Shown: piece by piece, positions 1-11,400 of the stretch
How positions within the stretch are numbered: the first letter of the stretch is position 1
Layout: each line of letters opens with the position of its first letter
Assembly: GCA_958510875.1 (NCBI GenBank)
Contig: OY294068.1
Span: 150,634,388 to 150,698,387 of the forward strand
Reading direction: 5' to 3'
From: Endomychus coccineus
Taxonomy: Eukaryota; Arthropoda; Insecta; Coleoptera; Endomychidae
DNA length: 64,000 nucleotides
The notes under the pieces: model-generated
Seen by the model: the letters and a program-made list of their open reading frames with translations, nothing else
Database searches by the model: none
What the model was told of the DNA's origin: nothing
Translations under genes and position numbers: made by a program

Positions 1-668
1 GTGTTACGTAATAAACCTATTATAATAAACACAACTTATTGCACGTTATGATACACTTATTATACCAGAAAAAAATATTACTTCGGACCTTATTACTCCA
101 AGGGCGAAGAAAACAATTAGTCAAAGATCATTCAATCACCCAAGTCCAAGCTTCTTCATGGACTAGCAATCCACATTTTTAAATATCTTGTATCTAAAAT
201 ATTATAGTTCAATTTATTCGCTTATTCTTCTCAATTTGTTCTTACTCATGAAAACTTTATGATTCATTCTTTCTATAAATCAAATCCAATATGACTCGTA
301 TTACGTAATAAGCCCATTATAATAAATATAACTTATTGCACGTTATGATACACTTATCAATTACCAGAAAAAAATATTACTTCGGACCTTATTACTCCAA
401 GGGCGAAGAAAACAATTAGTCAAAGATCATTCAATTACCCGAGTCCAAGCTTCTTTATGGACTAGCAATCCACATTTTTAAATATCTTCAATCTAAAATA
501 TCGTTATATTGTAGTTCAATTTTTTCGCTTATTCTTCTCGATTTGTTCTTACTCATGAAAACTTTATGATTCATGCTTTCTATAAATCAAATCAAATATG
601 ACTCGTATTACGTAATGAGCCCATTATAATAAATAAAACTTATTGCACTTTATGATACAATTACCAAT
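1..668. repeat. Satellite-like tandem array, about 300-bp period
   Basis: Two full units and one partial unit lie head to tail. The landmark TTACGTAAT recurs at 4, 301 and 608, giving steps of 297 and 307 bp. Units share the block with GCACGTTATGATACA and the later block with ACTTCGGACCTTATTACTCC. The third unit decays after about 60 bp. The array runs off the left edge, so its real size is unknown. No coding content is seen. Confidence 0.9.
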
Positions 669-1180
669 CCAATAATTTCATACTTAATCTATTACATACG
701 CTATTCCCTCACAATTTTTAAATTAAAAACATTTAGAAAACCAAAAAAAAAGACCTGTAAAATGAATATGCTTTCCAACATAGGTAAATTGAATTATGAA
801 TAATTTTTGTTATAAAATAATTCATGCACAAGTTTTATTACTTAGATAAATGTTGTTCCAAATATAATTAATAAAGTTAATTTATCTGTCCAACAATGGA
901 AGCACATCGTAACAAACACAGTAATTTATTACAACGTCTATAATATCCGAATATTAATAGCCTTAAATAACCACTAAATGAATATCGATTACTGCCAAAT
1001 AGCTACTATAACATTTTGGTCCTCGTAGCAATGTTAGAGTCTCATCAACCTAATAAGTAATAATACAATTCTCGCAAATATTTACCATAATATAAGGTTC
1101 AGAGGTTGTTAGAACCATTGATTATGAACTAAAGTAAACTCTGATGAGGTCTCTCTAGTTTAGATCGATTAGTACCATTA
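669..1180. other. AT-rich spacer, nothing recognised
   Basis: No open frame of coding character, no repeat and no transposon terminus could be recognised here. Confidence 0.5.
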
Positions 1181-1571
1181 CAAACAAATAGTTCTAGACA
1201 GCTGATTCGCTATTCTCATAGAGCTAATCAGTAGAACAAGAAAGTGTGCAACATTACTAGTCGATCATTTGGTTGAAGGTACACATCAGACAAACAGCGT
1301 GGTAAAAAGACGAAATTATTTAACGCCATCTATAAATAGATGCCTCCCTAAGAAGTGAAGTTCGAGAAATCTATTAGTAAATGTGGTGAATGTGTAAATT
1401 ATTCGACTTTTCAGGAGGACATATAGAATAGATGGCGTTACCTAATTTTTTTTCTTTTTACCATGCTGTTTGTCGTACCTGCAACGATCATTCATTAATG
1501 TTACAAACTTTCTAATTCTACTAATGGGATCTATGAGATGAGCGAAATAACTGTCTAGAACTATTAGTTTG
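1181..1571. mobile_element. MITE-like element with about 150-bp inverted repeats
   Basis: The left arm (about 1181-1345) and the reverse complement of the right arm (about 1428-1571) match over most of their length. Shared blocks include AATAGTTCTAGACAG at the outer ends, CAAACAGC[G/A]TGGTAAAAAG in the middle and TAACGCCATCTAT at the inner ends. The central loop is about 80 bp and non-coding. The outermost base and target duplication are not resolved. A non-autonomous DNA transposon is the simplest reading; family unknown. Confidence 0.75.
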
Positions 1572-1845
1572 AGACCTTATCATTTTTATCTGGCAAAAGA
1601 GCGAACTAGAAACAAATGAATGTATCCATACATTTATTTGTATCTCGATCACTAACTAATCACACCATAAGTAAAGAGTATGAAACCAGATCTGGTCAAT
1701 TGTTTTAAAGTAGACAGTTGTTTACATGAAATTACGTGTCAACTATTCACATTATAAGCACTCCACTTCACTCTTCTCTTTACCCCCACGATGTTGGTCG
1801 CAACTTTATTTTCGTTGCGTTATAGCTGATGCTGTGGTTCTACCT

Positions 1846-3099
1846 AGTGTTGGAAATAATTGAGGTATGACAGCAATCGTTTATTAGTGATAGAGATATT
1901 TCCATCTACCAATTTAGTCGTTATAAATTGGAAGTAGTAATCCTTGCATTCCTTGCTACCTACCTTCAGAATTTGGTTAACTACTTTACGTACTCATTCA
2001 TATCAACAAATTTTCTATCTCTGTTTTAACTATTTCTCAAACAGACGTGATTAATTGGCTTCACATTCGTTTTTTTTTCTCCATCATGATTTATGGCTTG
2101 CTATCTAGATATTGGCGTCTTTCACCTATCGTCAAAACTTGTATGTTTATTCTTTAGATATAGTACTTTATGATTTATAATCTTATTTTAAATTTTTGAT
2201 GTTGTATTTGTACAAGTTTTATCCTGAACTCATATAGTTCAATTTCAGTAATTGAATAATATATCATAATTCATATATCTCGATCTTGCACCGATTGTTC
2301 TCACTACCAGTTGTGTCGTGTCATGTACGACCGAGAGAATAATGTAAATCGAAGTAGTAATAGTTAGTAGTAATATAGTCGAATGTTGAATCATCATGCG
2401 CATGTGTCGAATAATTAAAACTACTACTAATTTTTTAAAGCTCTATCTAATAGTCGAGTGTCGAATCATCACGTACATGTGTCAAATAACTAAAACCACT
2501 ACTAATTTAAGTAGTTACTAACTTCTGAAAGCCCTATCCGATACAGCCGAATGTCGAATTATCGCGCGCATATGACGAACAACCAAAACCACTACTGATT
2601 TTAGTACTTACTAATTTCTGAAAGTTCTATCCAATACAGTCGAATGTAGAATCATCGCGCGCATGTGGCGAATAACTAAAACCACTAATAATGTTAGTAC
2701 TTACTAATTTCTGTAATCCCTATCCAATACAGTCGAAAGTCGAATCATCGCGCGCATGGGGCGAATAACTAAAACCACTACTAATGTTAGTGCTTACTAA
2801 TTTCTGGAAGCCCTATCCAATATAGTCGAATGTCGAATCTTCGCGCGCATGTGACGAACAACTGAAACCACTACTAATTTTAGTACTTACTAATTTCTGA
2901 AAGGCCTATCCAATACAGTCGAATGTCGAATATCGCGCGCATGTGACGAACAACTAAAACCACTACTAATTTTGGTACTTACTAATTTCTGGAAACTCCA
3001 TCCAAAACAGTCGAATGTCGAATCATCAGGTGCATTTGTTCATTGTATCGAGATATTTCAATTACCTACTAAATCGATATTTCGATTATTCCCATCACT
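1846..3099. mobile_element. Non-coding TIR element with internal minisatellite, copy 1
   Basis: The left end AGTGTTGGAAATAATTGAG and the reverse complement of the right end, AGTGATGGGAATAATCGA, form imperfect terminal inverted repeats of about 20 bp. The same ends and interior recur at 24307-29227 (copy 2), which supports the boundaries. The interior has no gene but carries an array of 93-bp units. The two copies share a block near 2085-2135 (around CATCATGATTT and CACCTATCGTCAAA) and a block around GTATGACCGAGA. It is a non-autonomous DNA element; superfamily not assigned because no clean target duplication is visible. Confidence 0.65.
2378..3038. repeat. 93-bp minisatellite, about 8 units
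   Basis: The landmark GTCGAATGTCGAATCATC recurs at 2378, 2453, 2546, 2639, 2732, 2825, 2918 and 3010. The spacing is 75 for the first step, then 93 for most and 92 for the last. Units contain CGCGCGCATGTG, AACCACTACTAAT and CCCTATCCAATACA. The last unit is truncated. Most of the array lies inside the element at 1846-3099, whose second copy has a single unit. Confidence 0.93.
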
Positions 3100-3547
3100 A
3101 GGTCTAACCAATTACTATTTATACAAGGTGTTCCATCTCAGACGAGCCACCCCGTATATTTCTTATCCCATAATGATTAAAAAAATCTCCCGAAACACGT
3201 CGAATGATTTTGTTTGGGGGACATCTTTTGACGTATATTTGAGGCTTGAACGAGCAACCCCTCAAAATTGAATAGGGGAGAGGGGTTGAGTGATACGTCA
3301 TTTGAAAGGTCGTGAAAGCCTCTTTACAACGGTGTATGAAAAACGTGAATTTGATGAACCGTTTTCGCCAAAAATTAATTTTGTTGCTCGAATGCGCCAC
3401 CTTGAATATTTTGGTTATTTGTACAATGTACAAGCTCATTTTTATCAAGCCTTTTATACAAACTTAAAGAATCTTCAAAAAATCACATTCGTAAAAAAAT
3501 TGAATTGTGTTGTCATGCTCACAATGAAAAAAATTAAATCTGCGTGT

Positions 3548-4625
3548 TTAAATCAAATGTTCAAATTGTCCTCCATTGACTTCCATACAATAATACAATC
3601 TTGACTGAAAACCGTCTCTAACATGGTTCAGCATAATTGGAGTTATTTGACGACACTCATTTACAATTCGTTGGCGTAGTTCGTCCAAATTTTCAGGCTG
3701 AGTCACAAAAATCTTGGACTTAAGATGTCCCCACAAGAAGAAGTCCAGAGGGTTCAGGTCAGAAGATCGGGCAGGCCACTCCATAGGACCTCTTCTTCCA
3801 ATCCAACGACCGGGGTATTGCAAATTGAGTTATTGGCGAACTGGTGCGGCGTAGTGAGGAGGAGCTCCGTCTTGTTGGAAATGCAATTGTTGTTCAAGTA
3901 GTAGAGGATCGTTTTCTAATTGTTCAGTTATTAACGGATCAATCGCATTTTCCAATATTTCAAGATAAATTTCGCCATTTAAATTGCCAGGAATAAACAG
4001 AGGTCCAATTAGGTGGTCTCCCAAAATTTCTACCCAAACGTTTATCTTTTCCCGATGTTGAGTGTGAGCTTCTCGAAATACATGAGGATTTGTATCGCTC
4101 CAAATTCTACAGTTATGCCGGTTAACCTCTCCATTAAGTAAAAAAGTGCATTCGTCAGAAAAGCAAACGTTGTACAAGAAATTTGGGTTATTTATTGTTG
4201 ATACGCTCGACCATAATTTCGCAAAACTCTTGCCTTCGATCCCAATCATCATCATTTAATTCCTGAATTAATTTAATTTTGTACGGATGGAACTTGTGTT
4301 TATGTAAAATTCTGAAAACGTTAAATTGGCTAATACCGGAAGCTGCAGAAAGTTGTCGTACAGATTGCGTGTTTGGCATAAGTTGGACATGTCCCAATAC
4401 CGCCACAGTTGCTCCTTCATCATTAACAATTCCAATGGATGCCCTTTTCTTATCCATTACTGAACCCGTCTCCACAAATTTTGAAATCAATTCCATTACG
4501 TACTTATGGCTAACGCTACGTTCAGGATGGTTTTCGTTAAATATCCTTGCAGCCGCTCGGGCATAATTTTGATTTTGGTAATAAAGGCTAACCAGCTCAA
4601 CATGTTCTTGCAATGTGTACACCAT
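3548..4625 (-). pseudogene. Tc1/mariner-like DD36D transposase, broken
   Basis: The protein begins MVYTLQEHVELVSLYYQ, an N-terminal helix-turn-helix of the DUF4817 type found in many insect mariner-like transposases, followed by a second helix-turn-helix (about residues 70-130) and a DDE/D catalytic core. Catalytic motifs visible are FSDECTF, QQDGAPPHY and WPARSSDLNPLDFF, with 36 residues between the second and third Asp. The C-terminus is NGGQFEHLI. One frameshift near 4198 (in ERINNPNFLYN) and one in-frame stop at 3830 after APVRQ break it. A likely left terminus, TACAAGGTGTTCCATC, sits at about 3122; no matching right terminus was found. The element is therefore 5' damaged and inactive. 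Confidence 0.9.
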
Positions 4626-4793
4626 ATTTTTTGAAATTTTAAACAAATCAGCAAAGTAGTAACTCAACAGATTGATTAAAATCATGAAATGATCGAAGAA
4701 ACGTTAAAACCAGATAAACATTTTCTAAGAACAAAAATTGAAGGCAACATAAGGAAATGTTTTGCTGTTTTTTTATTTATTAGTTTGAGAGAA

Positions 4794-4908
4794 TGTATTA
4801 TTGTATGGAAGTCAATGGAGGACAATTTGAACATTTGATTTAAACACGCAGATTTAATTTTTTTCATTATAAGCATGACAACACAATTCAATTTTTTTAC
4901 GAATGTGA
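4794..4908 (+). repeat. Inverted partial copy of the transposase 3' end
   Basis: This stretch is a close reverse complement of 3483-3601, which holds the last 15 or so codons of the neighbouring transposase and its 3' flank. It encodes YCMEVNGGQFEHLI on the plus strand. The arrangement is either a second truncated insertion in the opposite orientation or an inverted duplication made during a rearrangement. It makes the 3483-4908 segment a large imperfect palindrome. Confidence 0.85.
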
Positions 4909-5119
4909 CTTCGAATATCGGCCAAATCTAACTTTCACAAGGAATTTTAATCATTTTCTTTGATTTTCGAACCTACTGAATCTCGCGCCCGTTTGAAGAT
5001 TTTCCTGGAACATCCACTATTCGATGTTTCCAAGACAATAATTTACCACACTTTAAGATTCGTCACAAAGTTGTTAGGAGAATATGAAAAGAAGCAAATA
5101 CGGAAATTTTTTTGCCAAC

Positions 5120-5125
5120 TTTATT
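5120..5125 (-). promoter_or_regulatory. Candidate poly(A) signal of the P450 gene
   Basis: An AATAAA hexamer on the minus strand lies 161 bp downstream of the P450 stop codon at 5286. It is the first canonical hexamer after the stop, which makes a 3' UTR of about 180 bp likely. Confidence 0.5.
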
Positions 5126-5285
5126 CAAGAGTTTATATCACATCAAGGTGAACAATATTGGGTTTCATGGATAATTTTTTCATCTACGTGGTATGTAAAT
5201 ATTTTTATGATACTACATATTCCTTCCCTCTTTTCATATTCCATAATTCTCTAATACACAATCCAAGTGATCAACCTGCTCCAAA

Positions 5286-5449
5286 TTATATTGGTTTCAT
5301 ATTCAACCACATCCCTCCATTGGCCACAGGGACAAACGATTTCGTGCTGAAAGTTATTGGTGTTTTGGTTTTGCCATTCAACGTAATTTTGAAGTTTCTG
5401 ATGATAGTTATCAAAGCTACTTTGTACTGCAAGGCACCATATCGTAGAC
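5286..5449 (-). CDS. P450 exon 5 (C-terminal 54 codons)
   Basis: The acceptor TTTACTTCCAG precedes GTCTACGATATGGTG. The exon continues the heme loop as G-LRYGALQYKVALI and ends NGGMWLNMKPI-stop, a typical CYP6 C-terminus. A longer plus-strand reading frame overlaps it (5158-5475) and would mislead ORF-based annotation; its product has no recognisable motif. Confidence 0.9.
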
Positions 5450-8400
5450 CTGGAAGTAAATTATTTAAAAGGTGATATTCATTGAAATTGAACTCTGATT
5501 ACGTTTTTTTAATTGTGTTCCACTAAATGCCAAGTGAATATACACTTTAAATGACTAAATTATTTGCTATTAAATGGTTCCGTTCCAAGTAGAGTAACTC
5601 AAGGCTTTCCGCCAGAATCAATTCTACGCAGGCAAATTGCAGAAACTGTTACTTTGAATTAAATTATCATATTGTAAATAGGGATGAGTTAAAATAAAAA
5701 AGCTGTATGTGTCTTACTACTTATTCAGCATTATATATTCATTTATTTATCTGGAATACATTACCTCACAGAAAAAGAATCAAATTATTTGGTAAGATAA
5801 GACCAGAAGAAAAATAGAGATACAATGTAAATATATAAGCTAGAAAAATAGATAGTTGACAGAAATTAGTCGGAAGTCATTGTTATATTATCTCTAGGAT
5901 TAAGTTATTTAATCAGGATTAATAAAAAACATATAGTGAAGAGGCCTAGTTAAAACAGTAATGTTTTATTGTCGATATATTACAGTTAAATATTGGAAGT
6001 ATTAATATTATTCACAATTGAAAACATAGCAGAGGATGGCTAAAACTTCAACTGATTAGGCTTTTGCTCTTGGTGAGGAAAAAAAAACTAAAATAGATCA
6101 CAGGTGTTCTTCGAAGGAACATTGAAGTCAATCTGAATCAATACATTAGCAATGTCAACATAAGAGAAACATTTTCTTCTAGTTGATATATAAACAAAAC
6201 ACGTACATTCTAACTGCAGTTTTATTACTTCAAATTTTCACTCTTGACCAATTACACATTTGATACAATGAAGAATTACATAGTACGAGGGCGAAGTGTT
6301 AAGTCAATGAAAATGAAACAAGAAATGATTTATTTGGTCAAAACTTATTTTATTTTTCAACATAATCTCCATATAGCCAGATACACTTTGTGTAACTGTT
6401 TCCAAATTTTTCGATCCCTTCCAAGTAATACGATTTTGGCAATTCTTCAAAATAGGCGTTTGTTTCAGCGATGACCTCATCGTTGGAGCAGAATCTTCTT
6501 CCGTCGAGCCATTTCTTAAAGTTTGAAAATAGATAAAAATTGCAGCTGCCAAATATGGAGAATATGGTGGATGACGAATCAATTCGTGGCGCAATTCATG
6601 CAATTTTCCCATTGCGACTGCGAACTTGTGCGCCGGTGCGTCCTTCTGGTGGAACAGCACATTTTTCTCTACCAAATGCGGCTGCTTTCGCTTCAAATCC
6701 GCGTTGAATCAATCGAACAGCTCTGCATAATATACGCCGTAGATCATTTTGCCCTTTCCATGGTAATCTATATGGACGATACCGTGTGCATCCCAAAACT
6801 CTGCTCCATGACTTTGTTGGCCGATAAACCCACTTTGGCCTTTTTCGGCTTCGATTCGCCACGACAATTCCACTGTTTCGTTCTTTGGTCTCTGGCGTGT
6901 TGTGATGAATCTATGTTTCGTGTAAGGTTACGAAACAGTACAAAAAGTCCTACTTATCTTGAACATTGCCAAAAACACCCCTTTGAAGTTATCACACGGT
7001 CGCGCTTGTTGTCAACAGAGAGCAAATCTGGCAGATGGCTTTCTCATATTCAAAAATTCAACAAAATGATACGTACCCGTTCGGTTGAGATGCCCACAGT
7101 CTCCGCAATCTCGTCCAGTATCATACCATGGACTTTATCGACGATTTCTGGCGTTGTAACCTCAAATGGACGACCAGAACGTTCGGTGCCTTTGTGGTCA
7201 TACTACCATAACGAAAATCAGTAAACCACTTGTAGATCGTTCCAATCGATAATGAAGATACATAATATTTAACTAGCGATGTTTTGGATTGCGTAATATA
7301 TTTTCCACGCAAGAAATAATGTTTAATCAAGACGCGAAATTCACTTTTTTCCATGTTTACAAAAATCTTTATGGTATGCGTTCTAGTTAAAGATGGTACA
7401 TCACTAATGTCACATGGGATTTTCAGTTGTGGCGCCATCTGTTCTATTCATTAGGGACCTTCACCTTGCCCTCGTATATAGGTAATGTTTAACCTTTTAG
7501 GGATGACACTTTGGAGTGTCGAAACTGCAGTTACGTTTAGAAACATTTAATTAAATGATGAAACACATGGTACAAACAACGTTCATATATACTATCCAGT
7601 CATATTTACCTATACATATCCGAGGTCCTTCACCGAATGGCAAGAATGTGAATGGCTTGATTTTCTTTCTATTTTCTGCACTGAACCTTTCTGGTTCGAA
7701 TACATCAGGATCCGGAAAATGGTCAGGATCTCTATGTAGAGCAAGCACTGGGATAATAATCATAGTTCCTTTTTCAATTGTGAAGTTCACATTTGGTACT
7801 TCGTAGTCTTTGTTGCATATTCTTAATAGACCAACTCCTGGAGTATACTTCCTCAACGTTTCTAAAAGAGATATGGTTTCAGCATTATTATGAAGAGTTG
7901 TAATCGGGAATTTTACGGATTCTGGAGCTCCAACATGTCATTTCTGCCTTCAACTCAGATTCCCACAGAAGAACTTAGATTAGAGACGTGCTGCTTTTCT
8001 AGTTGCATTCAATTTGCCTGAAGTATGTAAAGACTCACCATTAAATACCTGTTCCAGGTAGGTCATTTCCATAATTGCTTCATATGTGATTTGGTTGTCA
8101 TGTTTTGCCAATACCAAATTTATTTCATTCCGAAGCTTATTTTGGATACCCTGATTTTCACTAAGCTCGAACAGTGTGAAAGTGATACTTGTAGATGAAG
8201 TTTCAAAGCTACCTACGTTAAGAAAAAACACCAATTCAGTGAATATAGCCTATTAATTATATATTTATCACATGCTTACTAAATTTGTAGAATATGCTTC
8301 TATTATTATTATCACACTAGAAATTTCATTCAAGCGATGTTTTATTGGATTTTGAGATGAGGAAGAACTGATTTTGTTTAGAATGGTCAGCTACATTCCC

Positions 8401-11400
8401 CTCTTGTAAATTTTTATTCAACTGAATTATCCTGTAAATCTTTCGAACCCAGTAAAATTGAACTTTCGATTGCAATAATCAAATATGGTATAAAGTTTTG
8501 TAATAATATACTATTCTCATAATTTTGCTATTGCAAAGTATAAAAAATAGATGCAATTGCATCTTTTGTCGTAACTTTTCGTTATTGCGACCTATTTCTT
8601 TCGAGTACTCCTTTACCTGGTGGAGAAGAGCAGCTGCAAAACAATTCTACACCACCAGTACGTTCTTCCAATAAGAATCAAGAATCAAGAATCAAGAATC
8701 AAGAATCTTTATTCATGTCAATAATGTTTACACATTTTACAATTGTCAATAAAATATGAAAAATAGTCACAATAACAAAGATAAGAAGAGTAAAATTAGT
8801 TTGACAGAACGTTACTCATACAGGTAGGACAAAAACGTTTAAGAATTTTAAGATAAAGTATTTAAGTTACTTGATAAGAAAAATTCATCTGTTGAATAAA
8901 AAGCTGATGATACCAGAAAGGTCTTGTCAACAGTTTTAAACTTATTTGGAGAGTAATTTCTAACCTCTGGAGGAAGTTTATTAAAATAAGAAAAAGCATT
9001 GTTCTCATGTGCGCTGAGAGTCTTTGTAAGTCGACCAAAATCTTTCCTAATGTCGTATTTATTTCTTGTATCATGCTCATGTACATCACATTTGAGAGTT
9101 AACGTAGGGTACCTCTCAAGAGCATAGCAAAGACATGAAAAAATGTACAAACAGGGAAACGTTAAAACATGAAGATTTATAAAAGCATGCCTACAATCAT
9201 CTCGATACTTAATACCGGCCACAATACGTATCGCCCTTCTTTGTAAACCAAAGACTTTTTCTCTGGCAGCTGCTGAGTTTCCCCACACTATAATAGCATA
9301 GGATATTAGAGATTCACATAATCCGTAGTAGGCAGTGAGCAAAACATTATTTGAAACAGTGCCCGAGAGACTGCGCAAGGCATAAATATTTTTTGCAATT
9401 TTTTTCTGCTAGTTCGTCCGCATGAGTATTCCATGTAAGAGTATTATCTATATGAACTCCTAAAAATTTTACACTAGAACAATTGCCTTCAATTGTTTCA
9501 TGATTTCTTAGTGTTAATAAAAGTGTTTGCGTCTTCTCTATGTTAACACTGAGTCTATTTGCAGTGAACCAAACCAAGGCTCTCGACTGCGCCTACTTTG
9601 TGGCCTCCAAAACCTCCCCTAGAATTTTACCTATTATAGAGAAGTTGGAGTAATCAGCGTATAAAAAGCTTTCAATATCCGATAAAAAATTGAGCAAATC
9701 ATTTATGTAGATCAAAAACAGTAAAGGTCCCACAGTGGACCCCTGTGGGACTTCCGTCGTGAGATCTCCACTTTCCGATATAGCGCCCTGGAAATTTACG
9801 ACTATTTTTCGGTCAGTTAAGTAAGACTTTATGAGACGAATACTGTTTTGTGCAAATCTAGATTCACGCCTTCATCAGTTGTATATAAAATATGTGAACT
9901 GCCTGTTTCAGGGAAGGAACGCTTTTTATCAAAAAACTAATCTGCAAATGTGGAACCTGTTTTTGAAAGTCTAAAGCAATTTTAATGTTCATTGAAAAGG
10001 TTATGAATCTTTTCCACAATAAGTTAAAGTAACAAATATCTTTTCGTCTTGAATTCCAATTGGATATATAGGTATTGAAGTGAATGATGTTTTGTTGTTC
10101 TCGGTTGATTGCTTTACTATTACTATTATTATTAATTTATTTTGAATACACCAACAATGTTCGAAGAACCTTGTGTGAGTCGGCGTTTGGCAGGTCTCGA
10201 GCTTGACAATGAAGGGGTAACTGGATTGAGTTCATCTAGTTCGCCTACCTGGAATCTCTCGTGGTGGAATAACACCGACCATGGAAATATCCATAGAGAG
10301 GGGAGAGATCTCTCACTCTTTTACGATGTTCTAAAGAGATCAATCAATTTGTAAGTGTGACATCATCAATCAGGCGAGTAGCTCTCTTCTGGATAGAATC
10401 CAAGAGCTTCAACGTATGTTTGGGAGTCAAACTGAATAATCATTATTCACTGCGATTTGTTGGATTGGATTTATTCCCTATTGGAAATTTGATTTCGATA
10501 ATGGTATTGAGGAAAGCCTATGTATCATTGAATGAAAAACAGCGAATTTATATGAACTAGGACTGATGAAATTATAATAACTGGAGTAAAAAAAATGTTG
10601 TTATCTGTTCTTGTGGCAGTTGAATCTGAAAAGTTGATAGAATTGTTCCTATTTGTATTTTATTTTCTGTTCGATTGAATTGAGAAATAGGAGGGAATTA
10701 TCTAATTGCCTTTTCGACACTTTGGAACGTGTTAAAACCTCTATATATCTATGCCATAAAAGTATATGTTTACTAGTAAATTGGGTTCAGGAATTTTGCC
10801 TTGAAGAACAGACATGAACGTTTCCCATTGGAATACCATCCAGTTATATAAAATACCATTGGCCGAATTCATGCAAAATTCAAAACATTTAAATAATTAA
10901 GAGCGGTAAGATGACGCTGATCCGGATTTTGAAAAAATTCGAACGAAATTGTGAAAACATATGGAGTGATGCGTAGTAAAAAAATATGTTTCACTTCAGG
11001 GTGAATTTTAGGAGAAAAAATCGACATTTTGGTGAAAATGTTGATCAAATTTAATTTTTTGTTCAGAATTTTCTTAATCAATTTCTGATATACTAACTTC
11101 AGAGTTAGCCATAACCAGTCGATATCCTCTAGCATGCCATTTTTATCAAAATGCACAGGAGACAAAAACATTTCATGATAGATGATGATTTCTTAATTAA
11201 AATTCCCAAATACGAGTTTGCTAGTTCATAAGCCATGAAGAATGAAATTATTTCGAGATCATTAAATGAAAATGATATATTCAAGAAGCACCTCTATGGT
11301 TTTGTTGACTTCAAAAATAGTATAAGTATTCATTAGAATTTTTCGATGTTTTGATCATAATTGAAAAATCAATGCCCAATTATCATCCAGTGGGACCTGT

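Noticed and set aside
5158..5475. 105-codon plus-strand reading frame with hydrophobic stretches
   Set aside because: It begins at TTG, has no motif and lies exactly opposite the P450 C-terminal exon, which has splice and homology support.
6523..7224. 233-codon plus-strand reading frame, the second longest open frame in the window
   Set aside because: It is antisense to the mariner transposase remnant; the minus strand gives recognisable mariner motifs in order.
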